This document shows positions 33,401-45,097 of a stretch of DNA of 64,000 nt, piece by piece. The stretch lies in the NCBI RefSeq assembly GCF_020379485.1, contig NW_026014713.1, forward strand, positions 124,001-188,000. The letters run 5' to 3'. A program made the translations under genes and the position numbers. Position 1 is the stretch's first letter. The number at the start of each line of letters is the position of its first letter. The notes beneath the pieces were generated by a model, which was given only the letters and a program-made list of their open reading frames with translations, did no database searches and was not told the DNA's origin. Source of the stretch: Brassica napus. Taxonomy: Eukaryota; Streptophyta; Magnoliopsida; Brassicales; Brassicaceae.

Positions 33401-36400
33401 CTATTTGCCTCAGTTCACTTCAAATCTGATATCAGTGAAGAAGGCCACAATTGATCTTGATTGTCAAGTAGTATTCAGGCCAAATGAGGTTGAGTTTCAA
33501 GACTTGAAGACTGGGAGAGTTATTGGTAGAGGGGACAGCAGGAATCAGTTGTATCATCTCCAAACAGCTAAGACCTCTAATCCTATTGATTTTGTATGCT
33601 TGAGTAGTACTGCTGATAGGTGTGACAGTATTACTTGGCATGCTAGATTAGGACATCCTCATGCTCGTGCAATTGAATTGATTAAACCTAATATGTCATT
33701 CAATCACTTGGAATGTGAAGCTTGCATCTTAGGGAAGCATTGTAGAACTGTTTTTCCCACATCAGAGACCATATATGCAAATTGCTTTGATCTTGTTCAT
33801 TCTGATGTGTGGACAGCCCCTTGTATGTCCAGAGAAAACCAGAAGTACTTTGTGACATTCATAGATGAGAAGTCTAAGTATACATGGATCACATTGCTGC
33901 CATCTAAGGATAGAGTGTTTGAGGCTTTTGTCAACTTCCAAGCATATGTAACTAACCATTACAATGCTACTGTGAAGGTACTACGGTCTGATAATGGAGG
34001 AGAATACACCAGTCATGCCTTCAAGAATCACTTGGCTAAACATGGGATAGTGCATCAGACCAGTTGTCCTTACACACCACAGCAGAATGGGGTAGCTGAG
34101 AGGAAGAATAGGCATCTGATGGAGGTGGCTAGATCCATGATGTATCATGCTAATGTTCCAAAGAGGTTTTGGGGTGATGCTGTTCAGACTGCATGCTATC
34201 TTATCAATCGGATTCCAACTAAGGTATTGAAGAATCTGTCTCCTTTTGAGGTGCTGAACAAGAGCAAGCCATACATAGATCATCTGCGTGTCTTTGGATG
34301 TCTATGTTATGTCTGGGTTCCAGGAGAACAGAGAAACAAGTTGGAGGCAAAGAGCACTAAAGCAATGCTCATTGGATACTCAGTGACTCAGAAGGGGTAC
34401 AAGTGCTATGATCCAGCAACCAGGAGAGTGTTGGTGTCTAGAGAGGTTAAGTTCATAGAGACCAAGGGGTATTATGAAGAAAAGAATTGGGAAGACTTGG
34501 AAGATCTGTCTCAAGAACCAAGAAACATGGCAGAGAATCTGAGGAACATATTGGAAAGGCTTGGGGTAAACATGTCCTAGGATAAAGTTAGAGAACCTGA
34601 AAGAACAACTCCCCTTGATCATGAGGGGGGAAATGAGTCTGAATCAAGAGTGCCAGAGCAGCACCAAGGGGATTCAGGTCATCATGATCAAGTGGTGACA
34701 CAAGAAGTAGAGAATTTTCCTCAGGTCAGTGTGGATGAGCAAGGAGAGGTTCATGATCAAGAGGAGGTGAGTGAGACAGAAACAGAGGTTCAAGCAGAGG
34801 TTCATACTGAGGATCAGGTTCAACCATTGAGGAGGAGCACAAGGATAAAGAGGGATGCTTCCAACTGGGTAAACACGAGAGTGTACTACAGTGCCCAGGC
34901 TGTGGAGCATCCTTCTCAAGCCGTGTGTTCCTTTGCAGAGTTTCCAGAAGAGCATTATGCCTTTATGATTAGTCTGGATGAGAGTTATGTACCAAGGACT
35001 TATGAAGAAGCTATGTTAGACAAGGAATGGAAAGAATCAGTGGGAGCTGAAGCAGGTGCTATGATCAAAAATGATACATGGTATGAGAGTGAGCTGCCTA
35101 AGGGAAAGAGGGCTGTATCTAGTAGATGGATCTTCACAATCAAGTATCTTGCAAATGGACAGATTGATAGAAGAAGACCAGATTGGTTGCAAGAGGATTT
35201 ACACAGACCTATGGAGAGGATTACATTGATACCTTTGTACCAGTAGCTAAGCTACATACAGTTCGGATTGTGTTGTCCATTGCAACAAACTTGGAGTGGG
35301 ATTTGTGGCAGATGGATGTGAAGAATGCTTTCTTACAAGGTGAGCTAGAAGATGAGGTATACATGCTTCCTCCTCCTGGTCTTGAGCATCTAGTAAAGCC
35401 AGGGAATGTTTTGAGATTGAAGAAGGCAATATATGGGCTGAAACAATCACCTAGAGCTTGGTACAGGAAGCTGAGTACAACACTCAATGGGAGAGGCTTT
35501 AGGAAGTCTGAATTAGATCACACTCTCTTCACCTTGACAGGACCTTCAGGGATCATTGTGATTCTAGTGTATGTGGATGATTTGATTATCATAGGGAGTG
35601 ATAAGGCAGGGATTCAAGCTACTAAGGAGTTTCTCAAATCTGTGTTTGACATCAAGGATTTGGGAGAGATGAAGTATTTTCTGGGCATTGAGATATGCAG
35701 ATCAAAGGAGGGTTTGTTTATGTCTCAAAGGAAGTATACTATGGATATGTTGAAGGAGACTGATGTGCTTGGAGGAAAGATAGCTAAGACACCCCTCGAG
35801 GAGGGGTATAAGGTTCTGCGTGAGGGGGAGGTTGAAGAGAAGCAGCTGTTTGAGGATCCTAAGCTATACAGGAAGATGGTTGGCAAGCTGATCTACTTGA
35901 CCATCACTAGGCCAGATATATGCTTTGCGGTGAATCAAGTGAGTCAACATATGCAGGCGCCAAAGGTCCATCATTGGAAGATGGTTGATAGGATACTGAG
36001 GTATTTGAGTGGCACGTCTGGTCAAGGAGTTTGGATGGGTTGTAATGGCAGTACAGAAGTGGTTGGATATTGTGATGCTGATTGGGCAGGAGATAGAGTG
36101 GACAGGAGATCAACTACTGGGTATTGTACATTCATTGGAGGGAACTTGGTCACTTGGAAGAGTAAGAAGCAGAAGGTTATCTCATGTTCAAGTGCTGAAG
36201 CTGAGTATAGAGCCATGTTGAAGCTGACAAACGAGTTGGTGTGGATCAAGGGGATCTTGAAGCATTTGGAGATTGAGCAGAGTACTCCTATGACAATGCA
36301 TTGTGACAATCAAGCAGCTATCCACATTGCTTCTAACTCAGTCTTTCATGAGAGGACGAAGCATATAGAAGTTGATTGCCACAAGGTGAGGCAGATGATT

Positions 36401-36538
36401 ATACTTGGAGTGATATTGCCATGTTATACAAGAAGTGAAGATCAGCTTGCAGATGTGTTTACTAAAGCAGCGAGATTAAAGACAATGGAGTCCATACTAT
36501 CAAGACTTGGACTCATTGATCTTACTCCTAGGAGCTGA
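33401..36538 (+). pseudogene. E5 pol, right of E6: integrase, RT and RNase H with two lesions
   Basis: Resumes the E5 frame at FYLPQF and matches E1 closely: integrase HARLGHPH, CEACILGKH, HSDVW, SDNGGEY and NGVAERKN, then the acidic spacer, RT and RNase H. Lesions: an in-frame TAG at 34578-34580 where E1 reads CAG, and a 1-bp loss near 35170 (E1 reads IDRKKTRL). After that the frame is open to the normal end at 36538. Two RT motif changes are visible (VPVAKL for APVAKL, and IIGSDK after YVDDL for ITGSDK). Confidence 0.9.
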
Positions 36539-36570
36539 GCCCCTTAACCATGGAGTCTCCACTCTTTTTC

Positions 36571-36680
36571 CCTCATCAAGGTTTTATCCCATTGGGTTTT
36601 CTTTGGTGAGGTTTTTAATGAGGGAGGTCTTCATGGTTTCCAAGCTTGACTTGTTCTACATGGTCAAGCTTGAGGGGGAG
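36571..36680 (+). promoter_or_regulatory. E5 3' module: two stem-loops and polypurine tract
   Basis: Stem-loop 1 pairs 36571-36581 (CCTCATCAAGG) with 36601-36611 (CTTTGGTGAGG), with a G-U wobble at the tenth pair. Stem-loop 2 pairs 36641-36650 (CAAGCTTGAC) with 36663-36672 (GTCAAGCTTG), perfect. Polypurine tract at 36672-36680. Confidence 0.82.
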
Positions 36681-37182
36681 TGTTGAGATGAAGACCAAGA
36701 AGTGAAGAGATGAAGCTTTGGGGATGAATGAAGTGAGACAGTAACTTTGGAGTTTTTACCACAGTAACTTTGGAGTTTCACCATTTCTGGATAAAGGTAA
36801 CTAAGTTAGAGCTTGGGAAGTTACCTTACATCCATTTGGAGAGTAAAAACGTCCAAGGGTATTTGGAGAGGATAAGGAGCACATGGACAGGCTGTCTTGA
36901 GCTGGAAAGGGGAAAATGCTTTATTACTATAGCAAGCATGTGAGGAAACACAGCCAAGCATTTCAAAAGGAGTTCCAGCCTGTCCATTGACTCCACATGC
37001 TTATGGATTTCAAAATACACTTTATCAGCCTTATCTCTTCATATATATCTTGTATCTGAATCATTAAATCAATTAATAGAGTTTTGAGTCTCTCTCTCTC
37101 TAGAATCTCTCTATTCTCTCTAATCTTTACTCTAATCTTCTCTGATTATTATTAAACACACTCTAAAACACAAAAGTGTTTA
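36681..37182 (+). repeat. E5 3' LTR (502 bp)
   Basis: Same length as 25624-26125; I noticed two substitutions. Followed by gtcta (37183-37187). Confidence 0.95.
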
Positions 37183-37552
37183 GTCTAAGCTACTTGAATC
37201 ATTGGCTGTGATAAAACTAGTGAGCATAAGCATGAATTGAGTCACACTTATTGCCTTGATTGCATGAGTATCATCTAGTCTTGTGTTCATTTGGATTGAA
37301 TCTGGTTCATTCATATGGTTAGTGTGTAATCTAATGCATTCATCTATTGTTGCATTTAAAAAAAACTGAATTGAACCTAAAGGGATCAGTGTATTGTTGA
37401 AAGCATACATTGTCTTTGCATATTCTTGTCTTGATTGTCTAGCTTGTTTCAAGTATCATATATTATTGTGGCATTGGTGATCAAACAGGATGGATGATCT
37501 TGGTTTGATCCCAATGGGATGATCTGATCTTGCATTGAGTTGTGGTGGTGTT
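37183..37552 (+). other. E3 internal region, part 3, non-coding
   Basis: About 370 bp of E3 between E5 and E7, matching in reverse the E7 segment near 57880-58000 (GCATTGGTGATCAAAC, TTTGATCCCAATGGGA). No gene. The duplication gtgtt (37548-37552) marks the E7 insertion. Confidence 0.85.
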
Positions 37553-38550
37553 TGTGATTTTTAAAGAGATCTCTACTCTGGTTGTATGTGTGTGTGTATA
37601 AACTCCAATGGAGAAAGATGAGAGCTTGTTCTAGGTGATTTAAGAACAGAGATTGATGAGAGTATTTAAGTGTTTATGAGACTAAAGAGAATGAGATTAA
37701 GAGACTGAGAGACTAAGAGAATAAGTGTTTAGAGATTAGAGTTTCAGATTCAAGAACTAGTTTTTCATTTCCATGAAGGAGAGAGGAAATCCCCCTAACT
37801 CTCTTAAGAGTTACAATTTCGTCCATACATCTGTTTATATAGGCTGTTACAATCTGAGACATCATAAACCTATATCTAATGGCTGTAAATCACTTAAGAG
37901 GAATGGATGGTGTAGATGATCTGGTCTTGTTGCAATCTGAGTAGTTGATGCTGATTGGTTAAGAGGAGATGGAGCCTGATTGGTTTAATTCAAAATGGGG
38001 AAGGCTGAACTGTGATTGGCTCTCCTTAGGCTCCTCCTAATCTGTCCACAGATCAGTCCAGGTTCATGGTCGTGGCTCCCCTTGTCTTTACAGCTAAGGC
38101 CAGCCTGTCCCATGACCAAACTAGCCAATCACACTCCAATGGCATCTTCTTGATTCTCCTTTGATGCCATCTGATCAGAACCTTATCCACATGACTGGGA
38201 CCACTTTTATAACTCCCAAACCTTGCCCAGACATTGCACAAGCATTCCCAGGATGTCAGGTTCGCCCTATTTTTGCACCAACTCCAAAACTTCTCAAATG
38301 GCCGAGTTATGCAAATCTGGGTCGCCCTGGTCCGTACGGATCTGTACTGTCCGTACACGTCCGTACTGCCTCGCCCTATCTTTGCACACTCGCCCATTTG
38401 CTCCCAAATACACTTCTAAGTCTCTCCTAGACTTTGCCCTAACTTTGCACATCCATCAGGACACTTCTGGACACCTTGCCCTATCTTTTGCACAAGCCCC
38501 AACTAAACTCAACACTTTTAGTTTCTCCATTTCTTCTCTTTAAGTTAACA
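37553..38550 (-). repeat. E7 3' LTR (998 bp)
   Basis: Minus-strand TGTTAAC...ATCACA (TG...CA). It differs from 60537-61534 at roughly seven positions by eye. GTAC-core cluster at about 38331-38370. Open frames of up to 114 codons occur in both LTRs because the LTRs are copies; no support as genes. Confidence 0.94.
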
Positions 38551-38662
38551 CTCCCCCTCAAGCTTGACTTTAGTTGATCCTAAGTCAAGCTTGGAACCTT
38601 GAAGAACTTCCTCATTAAAAACCTCACCAAGGAAAACCCTTTGGGACAAAACCTTGATGAGG
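38551..38662 (-). promoter_or_regulatory. E7 polypurine tract and two stem-loops
   Basis: Polypurine tract at 38551-38559. Stem-loop 2 pairs 38559-38570 (CAAGCTTGACTT) with 38582-38593 (AAGTCAAGCTTG), 12 perfect pairs. Stem-loop 1 pairs 38622-38632 with 38652-38662. The module is the same as in the coding elements. Confidence 0.82.
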
Positions 38663-39005
38663 GAAAAAGAGTAAAGTCTCCAAGGCCTAGGGATTGGCCA
38701 GTGAGTCTTTGTGCCTTACCAACAATGTAAGGGATGCAAAGACTCTGGATCATGGCCTCTTCATTCTCCCCACGCCTTGTACTCTCCTTACTGCCTGATC
38801 TTGGTCTCTCCCCCTTTCACCTAACCTCTTGTTAGGTTAAAGTGCTTGGACACACCAGATTAGCCTCTTCTTGGAGATACAACACTCTTGCTGAGTCTTG
38901 GCTGCTTCTTCATCCTTCATCATACTTCCCAACAGGTTGCTTCCTCTTCTAGAATAACCACCAAGCTCATTCTGATCATATAAGCTTCAACACTTCTTAG
39001 CCTCT
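38663..39005 (-). other. E7 internal region near its 3' end, non-coding
   Basis: No gene seen. Closely similar to 62974-63390 of E11, which has extra sequence. The duplication cctct (39001-39005) marks the E8 insertion. Confidence 0.8.
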
Positions 39006-39597
39006 TGTTGAGATGAGCCAAGTATATGTGGAGCAAGTGAGGAGTTGAGACTAAGGAGATGAGTTGAAGCTTGGAAAGGTTTGGGTAAGGTCCGTACTGT
39101 CCGTACATGACCGTACCATCCGTACACATGGAGATGGGTAAAACCTTGACAAGAGTAAAGAAGTTACTTGGGGTAACTTATGGGAAGGGAAGGAACTTAC
39201 CTGGATGGATCAGACCGTTGAGGGATAAGGAAGAGCGCGCCTTGACAGGCTGGAACAGCTGGAAAGGCAAGAGCATCTCGGTCCAAGATGCTAGATGCTC
39301 CGCGCATGTGGAGAAGCTAATTGGCTAGTTCAAATGAGCTTATCCTTTCTACATTGACCTCACATGCTTCAGTCTTCTCTTGATTTCGAAAACCCTTGTA
39401 TGCTCACACTATATATTGTAACTCATGTTGTTAATAAAGATTAGACAGTTCTTGACACTAAAACAATCTCTTAGACTCAAAGGCTCTCAATCATGATCAT
39501 ACACTAAACTCTTAGCTAAACTCGTCCTAAATAACCTCTAGACTCTTTCTAATCTCTTTCTTTCCTTATATCAAACTCAGATTCTCTAAAACTTATA
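39006..39597 (+). repeat. E8 5' LTR (592 bp)
   Basis: TGTTGAG...CTTATA (TG...TA). GTAC-core cluster at about 39092-39127, TTTCGAAA near 39384, TATA run at 39409-39416. Confidence 0.95.
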
Positions 39598-39628
39598 TGG
39601 TATCAGAGCCAGGTTCATCATAATCTGG
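39598..39628 (+). promoter_or_regulatory. E8 primer-binding site with overlapping stem-loop
   Basis: TGGTATCAGAGCCAGG at 39598-39613. CCAGGTT (39609-39615) pairs with AATCTGG (39622-39628), with one G-U pair. Confidence 0.83.
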
Positions 39629-39692
39629 GTTTGAGTACTAAGAACACTCAAGAACACATCAGCCGCTTAGCTTTCATCCGAGTGATTCTGAA

Positions 39693-39904
39693 ATGGAAAG
39701 CAACAAGGCAGTGGTTCCGGTTACTCTCAAGGGGGGTAACTACCTTTTGTGGTCTCGTTTGGTGAAGACAGCAGTGGGGAGTAAGGGTTTATGGGGACAC
39801 ATCACACAGAGTGAAGCCCCAAAGCTCATTACTTATGAAGGCGACAAGGAGGTCGTCGAGTGCGATGAAGAGAAGTGGGAGCAAGATGATCAGCTGGTGA
39901 TGTC
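39693..39904 (+). pseudogene. E8 gag, N-terminal fragment (cut by E9)
   Basis: Begins MESNKAVVPVTLKGGNYLLW and reads 70 residues up to QLVMS, matching the start of the E9 and E10 gag proteins. Interrupted by E9; atgtc (39900-39904) is the target duplication. The frame resumes at 45773. Confidence 0.9.
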
Positions 39905-40487
39905 TGAAAGATTAAGAGAATGAAATGATTTAGAGAAGATTAAGGAACAGAATGAGAGATTATGAAGAGATTAGACTAGAATCATGATTAAGAGAGTATG
40001 AACTTAGAGAGATAAACTCAGAACTGTGTATCTTATTATTAATGACCAGAGTTACAATATATAGTGTGAGATCATAAGGGTTTTCGAAATCAAAGAGCCT
40101 AGCTAAGCATGTGAAGTCAACAAGGAGAGGATAAGCTTTCTTTAGACCGGCCAATCAGCTTCTCCACATGCTTGGAGTATCTGGCATCTTGGACCAAGAT
40201 GCTCTTGCCTTTCCAGCTGTGCCAGCATGTCAAGCCGCGCCTCTTCTTATCCTCCAACGGTCTGATCCATCAGCCAAAGCCTCTCCTTTCCACATGAGTT
40301 ACTCGGGTAACTTCTTGTGACCGTGTGGTCGAGGTTTCACTTATCTGAATGTGTACGGACCGTACGGCCTTGTACGGCCTTGTACGGTCAGGCCATTGTG
40401 AACCTCTCCCATCACACCAATGCTTAACATACTCCCTTCAGTCTTAACCCCTTTGTGCTTCACATCTTTATACTTAACTCTTCAACA
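39905..40487 (-). repeat. E9 3' LTR (583 bp)
   Basis: Minus-strand TGTTGAAG...CTTTCA (TG...CA). A few differences from 45189-45772. GTAC-core cluster at about 40350-40390. Confidence 0.95.
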
Positions 40488-40593
40488 CTCCCCCTCAAGC
40501 TTAGCTTTGTGAAGTCTAAGCTTGGACACTATGAGATCTTCCTCATTAAAAACCTCACCAAAGAAAACCCATTGGGACAAAACTTTGATGAGG
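40488..40593 (-). promoter_or_regulatory. E9 polypurine tract and two stem-loops
   Basis: Polypurine tract at 40488-40496. Stem-loop 2 pairs 40496-40504 with 40516-40524. Stem-loop 1 pairs 40553-40563 with 40583-40593; its tenth pair is A-T where E2, E4 and E7 have G-C. Confidence 0.82.
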
Positions 40594-40624
40594 GAAAAAG
40601 AGTAAAGACCTCATAGTAAGGGGC

Positions 40625-43600
40625 TCAGCTCCTAGGTGAAAGATCAATGAGTCCCAACCTGATGTAGATGGACTCCATTGTCTTCATCCTTGCCGCTTTT
40701 GTGAACACATCAGCCAGTTGATCCTCACTCCTTGTATAGCATGGCAGAATCACTCCCAAGACTATCATCTGCCTCACCTTGTGACAATCCACTTCAATGT
40801 GCTTGGTTCTCTCATGGAAGACTGAGTTGGAGGCAATGTGGATTGCGGCTTGGTTATCACAATGCATTGTCATTGGCGCCACTTGCTCAATCTCAATGTG
40901 CTTCAAGATCCCCTTGATCCATACCAACTCATTAGTGAGCTTCAGCATTGCTCTATACTCTGCCTCCGCACTAGAACATGAGACCACCTTCTGCTTCTTG
41001 CTCTTCCAAGTCACAAGGTTCCCTCCAATGAAGGTGCAGTAGCCGGTTGTAGATCTTCTGTCTGCTCTATCTCCAGCCCAATCTGCATCACAGTAGCCAA
41101 CAACTTCTGTACTCCCATTGCATCCCATCCAGACTCCTTGGCCTGGTGATCCGTTGAGGTAGCTTAGCACTCTATCTACCATTCTCCAATGGTGATCCTT
41201 TGGAGCTTGCATGTGTTGACTCACCTGATTCACAGCAAAGCAGATATCAGGTCGTGTGATTGTTAGGTAGATTAGCTTACCCACTAGCTTCCTATAAAGC
41301 TTAGGGTCATGGAACAGCTTGCTGTCTTCAAGCTCCCCCTCTCTTGGTACTTTGTACCCATCCTCCATTGGCATTTTCGCGGTTTGTCCTCCAAATTTAC
41401 CTGCATCTTTCAAAAGATCAAGTGTATATTTTCTTTGGGACATGAATAATCCTTCCTTGGATCTACAAATCTCAATCCCAAGAAAGTATTTCATCTCTCC
41501 AAGATCTTTAATCTCAAACACAGACTTGAGATAGTCTTTGGTTTCTTGTATTCCAACCTTATCACTCCCAGTAATGATAATGTCATCAACATAGACCAAT
41601 AGACAGATGATACCTGAGGTTGTGTTTAGAGTGAACAAGGTATGGTCCAGTTCAGACTTCCTGAAGCCTTTTCCATTCAGTGTAGTACTCAGCTTGTGGT
41701 ACCAGGCTCTAGGTGATTGCTTCAATCCATAGATAGCCTTCTTCAATCTTAGGACATTCCCTGGCTTCACAAGACTCTCAAGACCCGGAGGAGGCTGCAT
41801 ATACACCTCATCTTCAAGTTCCCCTTGTAGAAATGCATTCTTCACATCCATTTGCCACAATCCCCATTCAAGGTTAGTAGCAATTGATAAGATGATTCTG
41901 ATGGTGTGAAGCTTAGCTACTGGAGCAAATGTGTCTATGTAGTCCTCTCCATATGTCTGTGTAAACCCTCTAGCCACAAGCCTGGTCTTCTTCCTATCAA
42001 CCGTCCCATCTGGTCTATACTTGATTGTAAATATCCATTTACATGATACTGCCTTCTTCCCTTGAGGCAGCTCACTCTCATACCAGGTTCCATTCTTAAC
42101 CATAGCATCAGCCTCATCCGCAACTGAGTTTCTCCACTCTTTGTCTTTCATTGCCTCCTCATATGTCCTTGGTATGTAGCTTGTATCCAAACTTGTCATA
42201 AAGGCACAATGCTCGTTTGGGAACTCGGCAAATGAACAGACAGCTTGACTAGGATGTGCAACGGCTTGAGCATTGTAATAGACTCTGGTATTGGTCCAGT
42301 TAGATGGATCCTTCCTTACTCTCGTACTTCTTCTTAATGGCACTGTCTCCATAAGTGGCTCACTGACCACATCAGGCTCTATAGCCGTTTCATTCAGTAC
42401 CTCTTCCCTTTCTTCAGGTTGTATCTCCATCTGATCTCTTCTTTCTTCAGTTGCATCTTCATTGTGCATCACTTGTTGATCAGGACTTGAGCTCCCTTCA
42501 TTCTCATGAGCTGTATCAGACTTGTTTCCCCCTTCATGATCAGCATGGGATGTGTCTTCAGCTTCATTTTGAACTGGTGCTTCTCGCCCTTTTGGATCCT
42601 GGGTTGTATTGATCCCAAGACCATCCAAGATCATCCTAAGACTCGCGGCCTTATCAGATGGTTGAGCTAGATCTTCCAGATCTTCCCAGCTCCTTTCTTC
42701 ATAGTAACCTTTAGTTTCTATGAACTTTACGTCCCTTGAAACTAGAAGTCTTCTTGTTTGCGGATCAAAGCATTTGTATCCTCTTTGTGTTGTTGAGTAT
42801 CCCACAAACATGGCTTTGGTACTCTTAGGCTCCAACTTGTTCCTCATGTCTCCTGGAATCAGCACATAACATAGGCTTCCGAACACTCTCAAATGGCTTA
42901 GAGATGGCTTGACCTTATTCAGTACTTCAAACGGTGATTGATCTTCCAAGACTCTTGTAGGAATTCGGTTGATCAAGTAGCAGGCTGAGATCACAGCATC
43001 ACTCCAAAATCTCTTTGGGACATTGGTTTGAAACATCATTGATCTTGCAACCTCCATTAGATGTCTGTTCTTTCTCTCAGCCACACCATTTTGTTGTGGA
43101 GTGTAAGGACAGCTAGTTTGATGAAGGATTCCGTGTAAGGCTAGATGTTGCTTGAAGGCATTGCTTGTATATTCCCCACCATTATCTGATCTGAAAATCT
43201 TAAGCTTGGCATTATAATGGTTAGATACATAAGCTTGAAAGTTTTTAAATGCTTCAAGAACTCTATCCTTAGTTTTAATGAGTGTTATCCAGGTGTATTT
43301 GGATTTTTCATCAATGAATGTTACAAAGTACTTATAATTTTCCCTAGACAAGCAAGGAGCAGTCCAAACATCAGAATGCACAAGATCAAAGCATTTCTCA
43401 TATATAGTAGTTGAGTTTTTAAAGACTGTCTTACAATGTTTGCCCAAGATACATGCTTCACATTCATTATTTTTAAACATGACACCTGGTAACATTAAGC
43501 TTAAAGCCCTAACATGTGGATGACCTAATCTAGCATGCCATAATGCATCATTATTCAAACTAGAGATAGAACTAAACGAGAAACTTGAATTTGAAATGGG

Positions 43601-45097
43601 AGCTATGTCTTCTAGCATATAAAGCTCTCCTTTGGTAACTCCCTTGCCAATCATCTTTCTTGTGTCAATATCCTGAAACTTCACATCATTAGGACTAAAG
43701 ATAACATTACAATGTAGATCAGTAGTACATCTTTTAACAGATAATAAATTTGATGTGAATTCAGGCATATAGAAAGCTTTAGACTCCTTATCAAACAGAT
43801 TTAGATTTCCTATCCCTTTAATTGCAATTCTATCACCATTTGCAATCATCACATTTCCACAAGCAGGTTCTATATCCTTAATGAGACTAGTGTCACTAAT
43901 CATGTGATGTGATGCACCTGAATCTACAATCAAAGGTTTTATCACATTTTTAGCAGCAAGTGTTCTAGGCAAATCATTCAAGCTGTTTAGAAATCTAGAT
44001 GCATCATTTATCTCACTGTTATGACTTAGATAACCATGAGTTCTATCTATGTATGATGCAGCAAGAGAATATCCTAGAGGAGTGTTCATACAGTTACCAT
44101 TCTCCTTGAGAGCTTTGATAAGGGCATCAATGTCTGATCTCCTTATCATCTCACCATCAGTGCTCTTCCCCGGAGTGTGCTGAGTGGTTAAGGCCTTCCC
44201 TTCACCTTCTCGCATGGCCTGTCCAGCTCCGGATGTTCCAGCTTCACTAGCTCCATCAGACAGATGCGCCCTTGCCTCTCTATCCCTCATGAACTTGGTA
44301 GGCTTGAGGTGAGGGTGTAGAATCCAGCATTGGCTCCTCTTATGGCCCTGCTTCTTGCAATGATCACACTTTCCTCCAAACTTCCCTTCATTGTAAGCCG
44401 CTTTGTTTGCTTGGATAGCATCAGCTTGATTTGCGAGTGTAAGCTCCCCCTTTCCTCCAAACAACCCAACTGATCCCTCCTCTCTTTGTATCTGCGCACA
44501 TACATCTTCAAGGGAAGGGAGCTTTGGTGATCTCAAGATGTGCTTGATGAGGTCATTGTAGACCGGATTCAAGGTGAGCAACAACCCGAACACTTGATCC
44601 TGCTCTCTTCTCTCCATGAGAACATCTTGATCAGTGGTGTTAGGCCTCAGCATCTCTAGCTCAGACCATAAGGCTCTGAACTTTCCCAAGTGTTTAGTAA
44701 ACTCCACCTCTTCTTGCACAAGTGTGTTGATTGATCTCTTCAACTCAAACACACGGCTCAGATTAGAGATGTTACCGTAGACCTTTTGGAGCGTATCCCA
44801 CAGGTCCTTTGGCGTCTCACAGTAGCTGTAGGCTTCCAGGATTGAAGCTTCAAGTGACCCATGTAGTACAGTAAGCACCTTCAAGTCATCTTGATCCCAC
44901 TTCTCTTGATCTACCACCATCAGCTCTTGACCGCCTTCTCCTTCTTTAGCAACTGGTTTCGGAGCTCCATCTGAGATATGGCTCCATAAACCCTTGCTCC
45001 CAACTGCCGCTTTCACCAAGCGAGACCACAACAGGTAGTTAGTACCACCCTTCAACGTAACCGCAACCGAGAGAGCCTTGCTCTTGCTTTCTTCCAT
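40625..45097 (-). CDS. E9 gag-pol polyprotein, intact
   Basis: One 1490-residue Copia polyprotein. Gag core FTKHLGKFRALWSELEMLRP and CCHC zinc knuckle CDHCKKQGHKRSQC (from residue 244); protease DSGASHHM at 392; integrase zinc motif HARLGHPH and CEACILGKH; catalytic Asp of HSDVW at 576, followed by SDNGGEY and NGVAERKN; RT YVDD at 1169-1172; RNase H DADW, SSAEAEY and CDNQAA all present; ends LGLIDLSPRS. No stop or shift. The proteins would form a virus-like particle and copy and insert the element; there is no envelope gene. The first ATG at 45097 lies about 75 bp after the primer-binding site and aligns with E8 gag. Confidence 0.96.
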   Translation of the reverse strand: MEESKSKALSVAVTLKGGTNYLLWSRLVKAAVGSKGLWSHISDGAPKPVAKEGEGGQELMVVDQEKWDQDDLKVLTVLHGSLEASILEAYSYCETPKDLWDTLQKVYGNISNLSRVFELKRSINTLVQEEVEFTKHLGKFRALWSELEMLRPNTTDQDVLMERREQDQVFGLLLTLNPVYNDLIKHILRSPKLPSLEDVCAQIQREEGSVGLFGGKGELTLANQADAIQANKAAYNEGKFGGKCDHCKKQGHKRSQCWILHPHLKPTKFMRDREARAHLSDGASEAGTSGAGQAMREGEGKALTTQHTPGKSTDGEMIRRSDIDALIKALKENGNCMNTPLGYSLAASYIDRTHGYLSHNSEINDASRFLNSLNDLPRTLAAKNVIKPLIVDSGASHHMISDTSLIKDIEPACGNVMIANGDRIAIKGIGNLNLFDKESKAFYMPEFTSNLLSVKRCTTDLHCNVIFSPNDVKFQDIDTRKMIGKGVTKGELYMLEDIAPISNSSFSFSSISSLNNDALWHARLGHPHVRALSLMLPGVMFKNNECEACILGKHCKTVFKNSTTIYEKCFDLVHSDVWTAPCLSRENYKYFVTFIDEKSKYTWITLIKTKDRVLEAFKNFQAYVSNHYNAKLKIFRSDNGGEYTSNAFKQHLALHGILHQTSCPYTPQQNGVAERKNRHLMEVARSMMFQTNVPKRFWSDAVISACYLINRIPTRVLEDQSPFEVLNKVKPSLSHLRVFGSLCYVLIPGDMRNKLEPKSTKAMFVGYSTTQRGYKCFDPQTRRLLVSRDVKFIETKGYYEERSWEDLEDLAQPSDKAASLRMILDGLGINTTQDPKGREAPVQNEAEDTSHADHEGGNKSDTAHENEGSSSPDQQVMHNEDATEERRDQMEIQPEEREEVLNETAIEPDVVSEPLMETVPLRRSTRVRKDPSNWTNTRVYYNAQAVAHPSQAVCSFAEFPNEHCAFMTSLDTSYIPRTYEEAMKDKEWRNSVADEADAMVKNGTWYESELPQGKKAVSCKWIFTIKYRPDGTVDRKKTRLVARGFTQTYGEDYIDTFAPVAKLHTIRIILSIATNLEWGLWQMDVKNAFLQGELEDEVYMQPPPGLESLVKPGNVLRLKKAIYGLKQSPRAWYHKLSTTLNGKGFRKSELDHTLFTLNTTSGIICLLVYVDDIIITGSDKVGIQETKDYLKSVFEIKDLGEMKYFLGIEICRSKEGLFMSQRKYTLDLLKDAGKFGGQTAKMPMEDGYKVPREGELEDSKLFHDPKLYRKLVGKLIYLTITRPDICFAVNQVSQHMQAPKDHHWRMVDRVLSYLNGSPGQGVWMGCNGSTEVVGYCDADWAGDRADRRSTTGYCTFIGGNLVTWKSKKQKVVSCSSAEAEYRAMLKLTNELVWIKGILKHIEIEQVAPMTMHCDNQAAIHIASNSVFHERTKHIEVDCHKVRQMIVLGVILPCYTRSEDQLADVFTKAARMKTMESIYIRLGLIDLSPRS

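Larger units (their letters stand above)
25624..37182 (+). mobile_element. E5: Ty1/Copia retrotransposon (E1 family), split by E6
   Basis: Complete element with 502-bp LTRs, flanked by gtcta at 25619-25623 and 37183-37187. Its gag-pol is interrupted by E6 within the start of pol. Same family as E1 by LTR and gag. LTRs differ at about two positions by eye. Confidence 0.96.

Noticed and set aside
36541..36680. Envelope-like or extra gene after pol
   Set aside because: Only about 140 bp lie between the pol stop and the 3' LTR in coding elements, filled by the stem-loops and polypurine tract.
38053..38397. 114-codon frame repeated at 61037-61381
   Set aside because: The two copies lie in the two LTRs of E7 and are identical because LTRs are copies; no start context or domain supports a gene.
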